Source of the DNA: an uncultured Alphaproteobacteria bacterium
GTDB taxonomy: Bacteria > Pseudomonadota > Alphaproteobacteria > RF32 > CAG-239
Assembly (NCBI GenBank): GCA_944391685.1
Contig: CALXUM010000005.1
Location: forward strand, 1 to 64,000
Direction: 5' to 3'
Length of the DNA: 64,000 nucleotides
Shown here piece by piece: positions 19,162 to 28,792 of this stretch. The notes below the pieces were generated by a model. The model was not told where the DNA came from and did no database searches. It worked only from the letters and a program-made list of their open reading frames with translations. How positions within the stretch are numbered: the stretch's first letter is position 1; each line of letters starts with the position of its first letter. A program made the position numbers and the translations under genes.

Positions 19162-20538
19162 ATGACCACAATTTATCTATACAACACCTTGCATCGTCGC
19201 AAAGAAGAATTTAAACCCATAGATTCTGATAATGTCCGTATGTATGTATGCGGTCCTACGGTTTATGATCGTGCACACCTCGGTAATGCTAAAACACCGG
19301 TTGTGTTTGATGTTTTATACAGATTGTTGTGTCATGTTTACGGCAAAAACCATGTTACTTATGTTTCCAATATCACCGATGTAGATGATAAGATTTTGAA
19401 CAAACATAAAGAAACCGGAAAGTCGATTCGCGAAATTACCGAGCAAACCTATCAATGGTATATTGATGATATGGAAAAGCTAAATGTATTACCGCCAAAT
19501 CATCGCCCGCGTGCCACCGAATATATTAATGAAATGATAGAATTGGTAAAACTCCTTTTGCAAAACGGTCATGCATATGAGGCTGAGGGGCATGTCTTGT
19601 TTGATGTCGATTCTATGCCTGGTTATGGTTATTTATCAGGTCGTTCCATGAAAGAAATGTTGGCCGGAGCCAGAATAGAAGTAGCAGATTATAAAAAAAA
19701 CCCGGCTGATTTTGTGCTCTGGAAACCATCAGAAGCCGACCAACCGGGGTGGAACAGCCCGTGGGGATATGGTCGTCCCGGCTGGCATTTGGAATGCTCA
19801 GCCATGAGTTCAAAATTGCTGGGTAATTCTTTTGATATTCACGGCGGTGGTTCTGATTTGATTTTTCCGCACCATGAAAATGAATGTGCTCAGTCAATGT
19901 GTGCTCATCCTAATGATACTTTTGCCAATTACTGGGTTCATGGTGGTATGTTGATGGTAGATGGCGTAAAAATGTCAAAATCACTTGGTAATTTTTATAC
20001 CATAGACGAGGTTTTAGAAAAATCACCGGCTGAGGCTTTACGTCTTTTGTTTTTGACTACTCACTATCATCAGCCGTTTAATTTTACGTTTGAAGGTTTG
20101 GCTCAAAGCAAAAATGTTTTAGACAAGTTTTACAATGCCTTATTAAGGGTTGAAGATATTAAAGTTGAAGAAACGAAAGCTGATGACCGTATTATAGAGG
20201 CTTTGGCAGATGATCTCAACACCCCGCAGGCTTTGTTGGTTTTACACGAAATTACGGCCAAACTAAACAAGTCAGAAACCGAAGAAGATAAATGCCAAAA
20301 CAAGTCCCTGTTGCTTGGTAGTGCCAATTTGTTAGGCTTGTTGTGGCAATCTCCGCAAGATTGGTTCAAAGGCGGCAAAGATGATGAAACAGCAGATATT
20401 GAGGCCAAAATCAAAGCTCGTGCTGAGGCTAAGAAGAGCAAAGATTATGCCCTGGCCGATAAAATTCGCAATGAGCTAAAAGAGCAAGGCATTATACTGG
20501 AAGATACACCTCAAGGAACAACTTGGAAAAAGGCGTAG
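19162..20538 (+). CDS. cysS: Cysteinyl-tRNA synthetase
   Basis: Class I synthetase that attaches cysteine to tRNA-Cys. C30 in YVCGPTVYD is the first zinc ligand, the HIGH equivalent is HLGN at 39-42, further Zn ligands lie in WHLECSAMS and HHENECAQS, and the ATP loop is KMSKSLGN. The 458-residue length is typical. It is the second gene of the gltX-cysS operon and ends just before a strong terminator. Confidence 0.96.
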   Translation: MTTIYLYNTLHRRKEEFKPIDSDNVRMYVCGPTVYDRAHLGNAKTPVVFDVLYRLLCHVYGKNHVTYVSNITDVDDKILNKHKETGKSIREITEQTYQWYIDDMEKLNVLPPNHRPRATEYINEMIELVKLLLQNGHAYEAEGHVLFDVDSMPGYGYLSGRSMKEMLAGARIEVADYKKNPADFVLWKPSEADQPGWNSPWGYGRPGWHLECSAMSSKLLGNSFDIHGGGSDLIFPHHENECAQSMCAHPNDTFANYWVHGGMLMVDGVKMSKSLGNFYTIDEVLEKSPAEALRLLFLTTHYHQPFNFTFEGLAQSKNVLDKFYNALLRVEDIKVEETKADDRIIEALADDLNTPQALLVLHEITAKLNKSETEEDKCQNKSLLLGSANLLGLLWQSPQDWFKGGKDDETADIEAKIKARAEAKKSKDYALADKIRNELKEQGIILEDTPQGTTWKKA

Positions 20539-20544
20539 AAACTT

Positions 20545-20574
20545 AAAGCCCCTCCAAATAGAGGGGTTTTTTTT
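20545..20574 (+). terminator. Rho-independent terminator after cysS
   Basis: CCCCTC (20549-20554) pairs with GAGGGG (20561-20566) and is followed by eight Ts. It ends the gltX-cysS operon and isolates the flagellin gene. Confidence 0.92.
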
Positions 20575-20654
20575 GTTGAAAATTAAGCATTTTTGATTGT
20601 CCACACTCTCATAATGCCTTATAAAAATAACAAGGAATAAAACAACGAGGTATT

Positions 20655-22289
20655 ATGAGTGGAATAAGCCTGACAGCAAGCATGCGCTCAAATTTGCTCA
20701 GTCTGCAAAATATCAGCAGACAAGTTGATTCTACCCAAAACAAACTTTCCACTGGTAAAAAGGTCAATTCCGCCATAGATAATCCCAGCTCATATTACAC
20801 CGCGCGTTCACTTACCAACCGGGCCAGTGATTTAGATGCCTTGCTAGATTCCATGGGGCAGGCGGTATCAACCATCAAGGCGGCCACAGAGGCTTTAGAG
20901 AGTGCGGCTGATTTTTTGGAACAAGCCAAGGCCGTTGCCAGTCAAATGCTGGAAACAATGCCTGAAATATTCATAAAACAATTAAGCGGTATCAGTGATG
21001 ATGCCTCTATCAGAAACACCAGTTTGTTTGACGGACGTGCCAACACCCAAGCGATGATAGATCAAATAGGAGATGATGCTTTAGCTGCCACGGCATGTAA
21101 TCAATTTTATGCTCCGGGTGTAGATAAAAATGATGCCAACTTCGGACAGGGGCAATGGTATCTGCCGGCCATCGGTGAATTGATGGAAATGTACGGCTTT
21201 GATGTTGGAGGAATAACTCAGGCAAGTGATACAACCGGAAATACAGGAAATGGAATAGCGGCAATCAATGATGCTCTTTTAATTTTAAAAAATAAAGGTG
21301 TCGATGCAGAAATATTTTCTAAAGATTATTATTGGACATCTACAGAAAAAGACAATGCCAGTACATGGACTATAAGTATGGGTAGTGGCTCTCGTAATTT
21401 TACTTATAAAGGAGGGCAAGGATACGGGCTCAATATTCGTTGTTTTTCTAAAGTTAATATTGATATATCCAATAATATTCCTCAAATAGGAGATGTTTTA
21501 TATTCAGATGGTAGTTATAGCAAAGCTAATGAATATGATGGCAATAAAACCGTTGTTGGTGTAATATCCGGAATTTCAGAAGACGGAAACTCCGTTAAAA
21601 TTGTTAATTTAAAAAACTTAAATTTTGTCTCTAGGGATAATGTAAATAACTTTAATCCCGATAATCCATACACCGGAAATGTTAATAACACGTATCATAC
21701 AACAGCATCAAAGTCGTGGGAAGACATCTCAAACATTGAAGACTGTAGTCAACATCAGTTTTTATCAGCTTTTCAAGAAGCAGCTGCTGAGAGTTCGGCC
21801 AAATATAATAATACAATCTCACAATACATCTCTATCATCAGCCAATATGATTCATTAATCAAAGATGCCGGATATAAAGTGGTGAATCTCCTGCAAGAAC
21901 AAGATTTGAAAGTAACCTTTAATGAGGGGAGAACATCTTGGCTTGATGTGATAGGCAAGGATGCATCATCAGCCGCTCTTGGTTTAACCACCTTAGAGTG
22001 GAACACGAAAGAAGATGTTGAGAAATCAATTGAGGAACTAACCAACGCCACAAATCAAATTCGCTCCATGTCTGCAGAGTTGGGAAGTTATTATAACATT
22101 GTTTTATCTCGCCAAGATTTTACTGAGAATTTGATAAATGTCTTGGAAGAAGGGGCTGATAAGCTAACCTTAGCGGATATGAACGAAGAGAGTGCTAACA
22201 TGCTCGCCCTGCAAACAAGACAGCAACTTGCAATCAATTCTTTATCACTTGCCTCACAAGCCGCACAGGGAATATTGAGATTGTTTTAG
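20655..22289 (+). CDS. Flagellin with an inserted FISUMP/DUF1566-like domain
   Basis: Flagellar filament protein. The N-terminal D0/D1 helices (about 1-140; SGISLTASMRSNLLSLQ and STGKKVNSAIDNPSSYYTA) and the C-terminal helices (about 400-544; ALQTRQQLAINSLSLASQAAQG) are clear flagellin. Between them, about 145-265, lies a segment with the hallmark pattern of Fibrobacter-type FISUMP/DUF1566 domains: QWYLPAIGEL (W168), YYWTSTE (W227) and a closing IRCFSKV (R262, C263). A further beta-rich stretch follows to about 395. The fold is C-type-lectin-like in related families, so the filament surface may display a ligand-binding domain. The gene is monocistronic and has its own AACAACGAGG ribosome site. 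Confidence 0.88.
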   Translation: MSGISLTASMRSNLLSLQNISRQVDSTQNKLSTGKKVNSAIDNPSSYYTARSLTNRASDLDALLDSMGQAVSTIKAATEALESAADFLEQAKAVASQMLETMPEIFIKQLSGISDDASIRNTSLFDGRANTQAMIDQIGDDALAATACNQFYAPGVDKNDANFGQGQWYLPAIGELMEMYGFDVGGITQASDTTGNTGNGIAAINDALLILKNKGVDAEIFSKDYYWTSTEKDNASTWTISMGSGSRNFTYKGGQGYGLNIRCFSKVNIDISNNIPQIGDVLYSDGSYSKANEYDGNKTVVGVISGISEDGNSVKIVNLKNLNFVSRDNVNNFNPDNPYTGNVNNTYHTTASKSWEDISNIEDCSQHQFLSAFQEAAAESSAKYNNTISQYISIISQYDSLIKDAGYKVVNLLQEQDLKVTFNEGRTSWLDVIGKDASSAALGLTTLEWNTKEDVEKSIEELTNATNQIRSMSAELGSYYNIVLSRQDFTENLINVLEEGADKLTLADMNEESANMLALQTRQQLAINSLSLASQAAQGILRLF

Positions 22290-22311
22290 TATTGTCTATT
22301 CCGCTTAGCAT

Positions 22312-22881
22312 TTAGGCTCGGCCGGAAAAAAGACTCAAACGAGAAAGATCGACGCCCAAGGTTTCAATAGCTTTTTCCCATTTATCCTCATCTTTGGTTT
22401 TAAAAACAAGCTCAGGAGAGGATGGTGCTACCAACCAAAAATTATTGATAATTTCTTGCTCAAGTTGATTCGGTGCCCAACTGGCATATCCCAGAGCAAT
22501 AATGTTTTCGGCCGGTCCGTTGCCGACGGCAATATCGGTTAATATATCAATTGAGGAAGAAATAGCCACCCCACCACCGGTTTCAATACTGTCACCTTTA
22601 AGATAATCTGTTGAATGCAAAACAAACCCTCGAACTCTGTCCAAAGGACCTCCTTGATACAGACTCACTGGTGCTACATGAGGGCTGAAAGTTATGGGTA
22701 TTTGCTCAGCCAAATCAGAAAAAGAGAATTCCTTAATTTTTTTATTTACGACAAAACCCATTGCACCGTTATTATTGTGTGCACAAATATAAATCAATGA
22801 CTTTTCAAAACGCTCATCACCAAGGTTTGGCATTGAAATCAGGCATTTCCCGGTCAAATATTTTATACCATCTTTTTCCAT
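22312..22881 (-). CDS. yqgE: YqgE/AlgH family protein (DUF179)
   Basis: Conserved cytoplasmic protein of unknown biochemical role. Signature segments are LTGKCLISMPNLGDERFEKS at the start, HNNNGAMGFVVNK, and YQGGPLDRVRGFVLH. The 189-residue length is typical. AlgH was first linked to alginate regulation in Pseudomonas. It converges on the flagellin gene, with 22 bases between them, and diverges from the DsbD-like gene. Confidence 0.9.
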   Translation of the reverse strand: MEKDGIKYLTGKCLISMPNLGDERFEKSLIYICAHNNNGAMGFVVNKKIKEFSFSDLAEQIPITFSPHVAPVSLYQGGPLDRVRGFVLHSTDYLKGDSIETGGGVAISSSIDILTDIAVGNGPAENIIALGYASWAPNQLEQEIINNFWLVAPSSPELVFKTKDEDKWEKAIETLGVDLSRLSLFSGRA

Positions 22882-22978
22882 CTTATCCCTGTAAAACGTT
22901 CATCATCCATTCAATACTTGTATTTTAACACATTTTATCATAATTTAAAAATAAATATTCACATAAGATAAAAAAATA

Positions 22979-25630
22979 ATGCAAAAGTTTTGGTTATTCA
23001 TATTTTTAGGACTTTTTTTGGCATTTTCCTCCCCATTGTCGGCACAAGAAAGTGGCGGTAAAGTGATTCTTGATCTAAAAGAAGACGAGGAACCTAAAGA
23101 ACATCTGAATCTAGGACACCTTAAGCAATATATTACCGATGTGGAAGAATATGATATCAAATATCCTGGTGATAAAATAAATGAAGATTTTATTGACGAT
23201 ATAAGAGCATCTTATCCTGATTATACTTTTGATGGAGCTGCTATTCGTGAAAGTTTGGTTAGAAAAGGTGTAAAAGGATATAGAATTTATAAACACCTTA
23301 AATCCAAATTTCAAAAATTTATGCTTGAAAATGAAATACCTTTATGGGTTTCGGATGAAGATTATGAAGACGGCACAATGCCTGAATATCAACCTACAGA
23401 TAAGCCTTTAATTATAAAAGATTTTAAAAAAGTTATATCTTATTCTGTTTCTAAAAGAGACCAAGCTGCAGCAAAAGAAAAAGAGGCAGAACGTGCCGGT
23501 GAAATGCCTTATAGCGAAAAATTACGTATTATGAAACAAGCTATAATCAAAGGAGATTGGAAAACCGTGTTCTCATATGGCTTGTTTGACGGTAAACCTA
23601 TAGAAGATAAAAGAGGAATAGGCCAATGGTATGGTAAACCGCAACAACTTCGAGCCAGAATAGTATCTGCATTTAAAACTACCGGTAAACAAGAAAAAAT
23701 TACAGGAGCTTTACAACTTTACATTCCCCAAGGCGAATTTTTACTGAGTAAACATTTTAGAGATAATAAATCCATAAAAATAGATTACTCAAATTCAGAA
23801 AACATTAAAAATCTGTATTTCAATTGGCCGATTCCTTATCGTCTTCCGTTGGGACAAGGTGACGATTTAAACGGTTATATAGGGTCGGTTGTTATTCCTT
23901 TTGATCTTGAAGTTAAAGATGTTTTAAAACCAATTTTATTAAAAATAAATATTTCGGCAAGTTTGTGTAATTCAATCAGATGCCAACCGGAAAGCGTTAA
24001 AACAGAGTTGGAATTAGATATCGGTGATGAAATCCAAAATTCAAGCATGGCTTCATTTTTAGATTTAATACGCCATGGTTTGCCGCAGACAAAACATGAT
24101 GATTTACAACTTTTGCATTTGGTTGTTGAAGAAAATCCTTCCGGAGGTCAAATCCTTCGTTTAGAAGCTAAAGTTTCAGAAGAACCTGCTTCATTTAATG
24201 TATTTATTGAAGGAAAAGAACAAGATGAGTTTGCCGCTCCTCGCATCAGAATAGACGGATCAAAAGTAATTGCCCGTTTTCAAGCTCTTGATAAAAATGT
24301 TGATTACGCAGATAAAAGCATAACATTCGTTGCTGCCACGCCTTCAGATGTTTCTGTACGACAAACACTTAAGGCTGAAAAAACTTCTCAATTTGATAGC
24401 GAAACAAACAATCTAACACTAAAATTAATATTATTTGCACTTTTGGGTGGTTTTTTATTAAATTTTATGCCTTCTGTATTGCCGATTATATTATTAAGAT
24501 TTGTTTCTCTTTGCAAGTTCGGAAGCAAAAATTATAAGCAAATTATATCGGAAATTCGTTTTAATATTTTGGGTATTGTATTAAGTTTTGTCGGTTTGAT
24601 TATTATTTTACTGGTAATAAAATTTTATTATCACTCAATTACATGGGGAATTCAATTTCAAAACAAAGCACTCATTGTCTTAACAATGTTTTTAATGGGC
24701 TGGACATTGGCTTATATTTGGAATTTTGTTTCATTAAGATCACCGAGTGAAGATTATAAATTGAAATCTGTAATATATGGTATCGGCATGGTATTTCTTG
24801 CAGTCCTTTTCCCATCTCCTTATTTGAGTACGGCTTTAAGTTTTGCTTTTGACAGTGGCGTTTTAGATACCATTATTTTAATGTCCTTTGTTTGTCTTGG
24901 CATATCTTTACCATATATTATAATTCTAATGTTTCCTGACTTTCTGGCCTTGTTGCCGCATCCGGGAAAATGGACAAGAGTTGTTTATTTTCTTAATACT
25001 TGTCTGTTAATTATTGCTTTGTTTTGGCTAATGCTTCTGTTATCTTTACAAACATCTGGAAATATATTTTGGCACTTTATTGTAATTTTACTGTGCTTTT
25101 GGTTTGTTTTGCTTTTAAGAAAATTGTTTCTGCAATCGCTTACAGAGCAAGAAGACGATCCTAAGATTTTCAAAAAAATAAGCCTGCTTTTTAACTCTGT
25201 AAGTTTTGTTCTAATTTTAACATTACTCTCTGTTTCTTTTTATGACGTATATACATATGATGACACTTCCAAAGAACAAAATGTAGAAAATAATCAAATT
25301 GATATGAAAATAATTAACAATGAAATAAGGCAGGGAAGATCCGTACTTGTCAAAGTTACGGCAGATTGGTGCTTAAGCTGTAGATATAATGATCTTATAG
25401 TATTCAATGCGGAATCAATAAAAGAAATGTTTTCAGATGCTGAAATTATGGTTTTAGAAATAAACTATGATTATCAAGATAAGTCTGTCTTGGATTTAAT
25501 GAAAACTTTTGGTCGTCGAGATATTCCTTTTTATGTTATATTCACTCCCAGAATTCCTGAAGGCATTGTTTTGCCTAAAATAATGAGTGATGCAGGTATT
25601 AGAAAGATTATTGATAATTTACGTTATTAG
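22979..25630 (+). CDS. DsbD/ScsB-like membrane protein lacking the transmembrane redox cysteines
   Basis: Three-part architecture of DsbD/ScsB thiol-disulfide transporters: a signal peptide (about 1-22), a periplasmic alpha domain with a Cys pair at C330/C335 (SLCNSIRC), a membrane domain of about eight helices (roughly 480-740), and a C-terminal thioredoxin domain with C798-L-S-C801 in ADWCLSC. In DsbD, electrons pass through two membrane cysteines in MPCVLP and SPCT. Here those motifs read MPSVLP (S499) and SPYLS (Y615), so both are gone while the outer pairs remain. A novel 130-residue N-terminal segment (about 23-150) has no match I recognise. The last bases overlap the convergent gene at 25627. 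Confidence 0.8.
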   Translation: MQKFWLFIFLGLFLAFSSPLSAQESGGKVILDLKEDEEPKEHLNLGHLKQYITDVEEYDIKYPGDKINEDFIDDIRASYPDYTFDGAAIRESLVRKGVKGYRIYKHLKSKFQKFMLENEIPLWVSDEDYEDGTMPEYQPTDKPLIIKDFKKVISYSVSKRDQAAAKEKEAERAGEMPYSEKLRIMKQAIIKGDWKTVFSYGLFDGKPIEDKRGIGQWYGKPQQLRARIVSAFKTTGKQEKITGALQLYIPQGEFLLSKHFRDNKSIKIDYSNSENIKNLYFNWPIPYRLPLGQGDDLNGYIGSVVIPFDLEVKDVLKPILLKINISASLCNSIRCQPESVKTELELDIGDEIQNSSMASFLDLIRHGLPQTKHDDLQLLHLVVEENPSGGQILRLEAKVSEEPASFNVFIEGKEQDEFAAPRIRIDGSKVIARFQALDKNVDYADKSITFVAATPSDVSVRQTLKAEKTSQFDSETNNLTLKLILFALLGGFLLNFMPSVLPIILLRFVSLCKFGSKNYKQIISEIRFNILGIVLSFVGLIIILLVIKFYYHSITWGIQFQNKALIVLTMFLMGWTLAYIWNFVSLRSPSEDYKLKSVIYGIGMVFLAVLFPSPYLSTALSFAFDSGVLDTIILMSFVCLGISLPYIIILMFPDFLALLPHPGKWTRVVYFLNTCLLIIALFWLMLLLSLQTSGNIFWHFIVILLCFWFVLLLRKLFLQSLTEQEDDPKIFKKISLLFNSVSFVLILTLLSVSFYDVYTYDDTSKEQNVENNQIDMKIINNEIRQGRSVLVKVTADWCLSCRYNDLIVFNAESIKEMFSDAEIMVLEINYDYQDKSVLDLMKTFGRRDIPFYVIFTPRIPEGIVLPKIMSDAGIRKIIDNLRY

Positions 25631-26244
25631 TTCTTTGACCAATCAAAAAGAGACATCATTTTTTGTAATAACTTATTTTTAGGTTTAAGCTGTTTAAGAA
25701 TATATTGATTAACACCTTTTTCTTTTGCAACTTTATAAGCATCATTACAATCAATTATCAGATTATCCAAAGAAAGTCCGTAAATCTTATGTGCATATGG
25801 AAGGTTGCTTAAATTTATTTTGGGAGCGTAACACAAAGCAACATCGGCTCTTACCTTGCTATAATCAAATTGTTGTTGATGTATCCTAAAAATATCTACA
25901 TCAAAATAACCATTCTTATCTTTTGAGGCAAAGTAATTATGTTCCATATATTGTTCAAATGTTTGCGGAATTAAATTAGTCATAACTCCGGTTCTTGTTT
26001 TAGGAAGTGATGAGTATTCTTTTACCATGCCATTGTCAACAATAGCTTTGTCTACGATAACACGACTCCAATCCAAACCGGCTAAAACATCATTTTGAGT
26101 TATTTTTAATATGCCGTTAAAATAATTTTGTTTAGGCTTAATTCTATCTAAAATCTTTTCTTGACAAAGAAATTCCAGATAATCTTCAACTGTTTGAAAA
26201 GTTTTTTTATCTTTAACTAAAGTAGCGTTTCTTGCCGTTTCCAT
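25627..26244 (-). CDS. Uncharacterised 205-residue cytoplasmic protein
   Basis: Not recognised. The ATG at 26244 (METARNAT) has an AGGAA ribosome site eight bases upstream and is preferred to an earlier start at 26292, which would add a hydrophobic lead with no support. The chain has no signal peptide or membrane helix and mixes helices with aromatic-rich strands; it contains VRADVALCYAPK near the middle and ends in a basic tail with FDWSKN. It converges on the DsbD-like gene with a four-base overlap and lies downstream of rnhA by 76 bases. Confidence 0.6.
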   Translation of the reverse strand: METARNATLVKDKKTFQTVEDYLEFLCQEKILDRIKPKQNYFNGILKITQNDVLAGLDWSRVIVDKAIVDNGMVKEYSSLPKTRTGVMTNLIPQTFEQYMEHNYFASKDKNGYFDVDIFRIHQQQFDYSKVRADVALCYAPKINLSNLPYAHKIYGLSLDNLIIDCNDAYKVAKEKGVNQYILKQLKPKNKLLQKMMSLFDWSKN

Positions 26245-26320
26245 CAAATAAATTCCTGTTATTTGCGTTTTTGTATAGACAAATAATAGCATAATACGTC
26301 TATTTAGGCAAGATTTTTTA

Positions 26321-26770
26321 TCAAATTTGTCCGTTTATAAATTTTTGAGCTTCTTTTCTGGCTAAATTATCAACTCTTTCGTTTTCTGGATGCCCGTTAT
26401 GTCCTTTAACCCAAAGCCACTTTACATTATATTTTTGCAAAAGGGCATCAAGTTCTTGCCACAAATCAAGATTCTTGACAGGGGATTTTTTATTGGCTGT
26501 TTTCCATCCGTTTTGTTTCCAGTTTGGTAGCCATTGCAAAACTCCATCCATAACATAACGGCTGTCGGTAGAGATAATTATTTCACAATCTTTCTTTATG
26601 GCTTTTAAGGCTTCAATAACAGCGGTTAGCTCCATACGGTTATTTGTTGTTTCAGCTTCTCCGCCGGAAAGTTCTTTTTCTGTTTTGCCATAACGCAAAA
26701 CAGCACCCCAGCCTCCGGGGCCAGGGTTTCCGGAACATGCCCCGTCAGTAAAAATCTCAACCGCAGGCAT
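26321..26770 (-). CDS. rnhA: Ribonuclease HI
   Basis: Degrades the RNA strand of RNA-DNA hybrids, including R-loops and replication primers. All four catalytic acids are present at E. coli-like positions: D9 ([14 protein letters not shown]), E47 (NNRMELTA), D69 (STDSRYV) and D134 (NERVDNLAR). The length of 149 residues is normal. The start shares one base with the stop of the upstream AlbA_2 gene, indicating coupling. Confidence 0.96.
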   Translation of the reverse strand: MPAVEIFTDGACSGNPGPGGWGAVLRYGKTEKELSGGEAETTNNRMELTAVIEALKAIKKDCEIIISTDSRYVMDGVLQWLPNWKQNGWKTANKKSPVKNLDLWQELDALLQKYNVKWLWVKGHNGHPENERVDNLARKEAQKFINGQI

Positions 26771-27837
26771 TAAAATTCTCCTCTGAAGAAATCAGTAAAG
26801 AATTCATTCATCACTACATTTTTGTCTTCATCACCTTTTATGATTCTGGCAACAAAAGAGCGTAATCTGTTTTTGGCAATATATATTCTAAAATCTCTGG
26901 GAGCAGCTTGGTCAGCACCGATAACACCTTCAAGTAGAAAATCACTCTCAATAAAAGGAGATAAAATAATTTCAACATTACAAAATTTTAGAATTCCGCG
27001 AGGTGGTAATCTTAGTTCCGGTCTGGTTATCAGGTTTAGTTGACCTTCAATTCCGGGGATTGTATCCATCTGGTTATAATTTAAAAACCTAACCTTGTTA
27101 TATTCACTGCCGTTATCAACCGTGCGGCAAGACAAATAAAGTTCCCGGGCAATCACATTACTGCTGTTTGATGCTTGAATGGAAAAACTTACCTTAACAT
27201 ATTGTTCCGGCGGATTATCAATACTGTTGGGGTAGAGCATATCTTCATCTTTATTTTCAAGAGCTTCAATGTTTTTCGCATCAATAATTAATTCCACATT
27301 GGGCTGAGGAGTGCGTCCGAACATTCCGGCAATAACGGCATAAGGTGCGGGAACATTATTTGAGCCGGAGCGGATATATATTGCACTGTTGCTGGCCGTC
27401 ATCAGTGGGGCAATTTCGCACTTAGGTATAAATGTTGCCAAAAATCCATCGCCGTTTTCATCACAGCTTATAATATGGTTGCGTACTTTATTATGACTGG
27501 GTATCGTGCAGCCGGATATTGCATTTTCAATCCAACTCAAAAAGCGATGCACGTTTTGAATCTTAACTTTAGCCTGCGCCACATCGCCGGCTTCCATATC
27601 TCGTGAGCATTCGACTCCCCAAATAATAACACCGCCTTCAGAGTTTCCAAAACCGGAAATCGCTTTGGCTAAATTTTTCCTATCATCACGGTGCAGAGTT
27701 GTAAAATTTTTACCGCTTGACACTGCCTGCTTAAAATCCAAGAACAACTCTTCGGTTTGCCTGTTTAAGATAAATTCATCAAGTGCATCTTCACCGAAAT
27801 ATATAAGTTTTTGAAAAATATCCTCAGCTCTAGACAT
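26770..27837 (-). CDS. AlbA_2 (Schlafen-like) domain protein
   Basis: Contains an AlbA_2 putative nucleic-acid-binding/ATP-binding domain at about 20-160, recognised by [25 protein letters not shown] and VIIWGVE. The rest (about 200-355) is beta-rich and unassigned. AlbA_2 proteins are often annotated as transcriptional regulators or divergent ATPases and some are defence-associated, but nothing nearby indicates a defence role. The gene sits between ispH (17 bases away) and rnhA (one-base overlap), so it is probably co-transcribed with them. Confidence 0.75.
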   Translation of the reverse strand: MSRAEDIFQKLIYFGEDALDEFILNRQTEELFLDFKQAVSSGKNFTTLHRDDRKNLAKAISGFGNSEGGVIIWGVECSRDMEAGDVAQAKVKIQNVHRFLSWIENAISGCTIPSHNKVRNHIISCDENGDGFLATFIPKCEIAPLMTASNSAIYIRSGSNNVPAPYAVIAGMFGRTPQPNVELIIDAKNIEALENKDEDMLYPNSIDNPPEQYVKVSFSIQASNSSNVIARELYLSCRTVDNGSEYNKVRFLNYNQMDTIPGIEGQLNLITRPELRLPPRGILKFCNVEIILSPFIESDFLLEGVIGADQAAPRDFRIYIAKNRLRSFVARIIKGDEDKNVVMNEFFTDFFRGEF

Positions 27838-27854
27838 CAGAAACTCTCCGATAA

Positions 27855-28787
27855 TTATTTTTTAAATTCAATATTCTCTTCCGCTACTATAACATCATGA
27901 ATCTTAAGATTCTCATAATGATTTTTCAGGGCTTCAACAACTTGTTGTACCAAGATTTCCGGTGCAGATGCACCGGCACTTATTCCGATGTTTTTAAACT
28001 CAATCAATTCATTCCACGGCAGTTCTGAGGCGTCATCAATAAGCCATGCTTTCCTAGCTCCTGAACTTAAAGCTGTTTTTTTTAATTGTAATGAGTTGGA
28101 AGAATTTTTTGATCCTATTACGATAACAGCTTCCGCCTTTTCGGAAATAGCCTTTATTGCAGCTTGACGATGTGTTGTTGCATAGCAAATATCACTGCGT
28201 TTAAAATCTTGCAAATAAGCAAACTTCTGTTTTAAGGCTGTCATTATTTTTTCCACATCATCAACCGCAAGGGTTGTTTGTGTAACCACACCTACGTCAG
28301 CATCTTGATCTAAAGGCAAATTATCAACTTCCTCAAAAGAGTTGATAACAAACAAGTCATCTTGCTTTTCAATTTGTCCGATAGTTCCTATAATTTCCGG
28401 GTGCTTTGCCTTACCGATAACAATAATTATTTTATTTTGTTCTGCTAAACGTTTTATTTGTTTGTGAACTTTTTCAACCAAAGGGCAGGTAGCATCAATA
28501 ATTTTTAATCCCAATTTTTGGGCGGTGTCATAAACTTCTTTTGCCGCCCCGTGAGCAGAAATTACAATTGGTCTGCTTTTATCAAAAACTTCATTTAAGT
28601 TTTCTATAAAAATAACACCTTTGTTTTTTAATTTTTCTACCACATAACGATTATGCACAATTTCGTGATGTACAAATATGGGAGCTCCATATTGAGTCAA
28701 AGCATCTTCCACCAAAGAAATTGCTCTCTTAACACCGGCACAAAACCCTCTGGGAAAAGCCATATATAAATTTATGGTATCGGTCAT
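27855..28787 (-). CDS. ispH: 4-hydroxy-3-methylbut-2-enyl diphosphate reductase
   Basis: Last enzyme of the MEP isoprenoid pathway, a [4Fe-4S] protein that makes IPP and DMAPP. The three cluster cysteines are C16 (PRGFCAGVKRA), one in DATCPLVEK and one in DICYATTHRQ; the conserved His residues in VHHEIVHN and SAHGA are also present. It is 310 residues, the usual size. The M16 peptidase gene ends 5 bases upstream. The product feeds the HpnCDE genes a few kilobases away. Confidence 0.96.
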   Translation of the reverse strand: MTDTINLYMAFPRGFCAGVKRAISLVEDALTQYGAPIFVHHEIVHNRYVVEKLKNKGVIFIENLNEVFDKSRPIVISAHGAAKEVYDTAQKLGLKIIDATCPLVEKVHKQIKRLAEQNKIIIVIGKAKHPEIIGTIGQIEKQDDLFVINSFEEVDNLPLDQDADVGVVTQTTLAVDDVEKIMTALKQKFAYLQDFKRSDICYATTHRQAAIKAISEKAEAVIVIGSKNSSNSLQLKKTALSSGARKAWLIDDASELPWNELIEFKNIGISAGASAPEILVQQVVEALKNHYENLKIHDVIVAEENIEFKK

Positions 28788-28792
28788 TGTTT

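Noticed and set aside
20655-22289. Diversity-generating retroelement target in the flagellin insert
   Set aside because: The lectin-like fold suggested it, but no reverse transcriptase or template repeat is in the window and the insert is not C-terminal.
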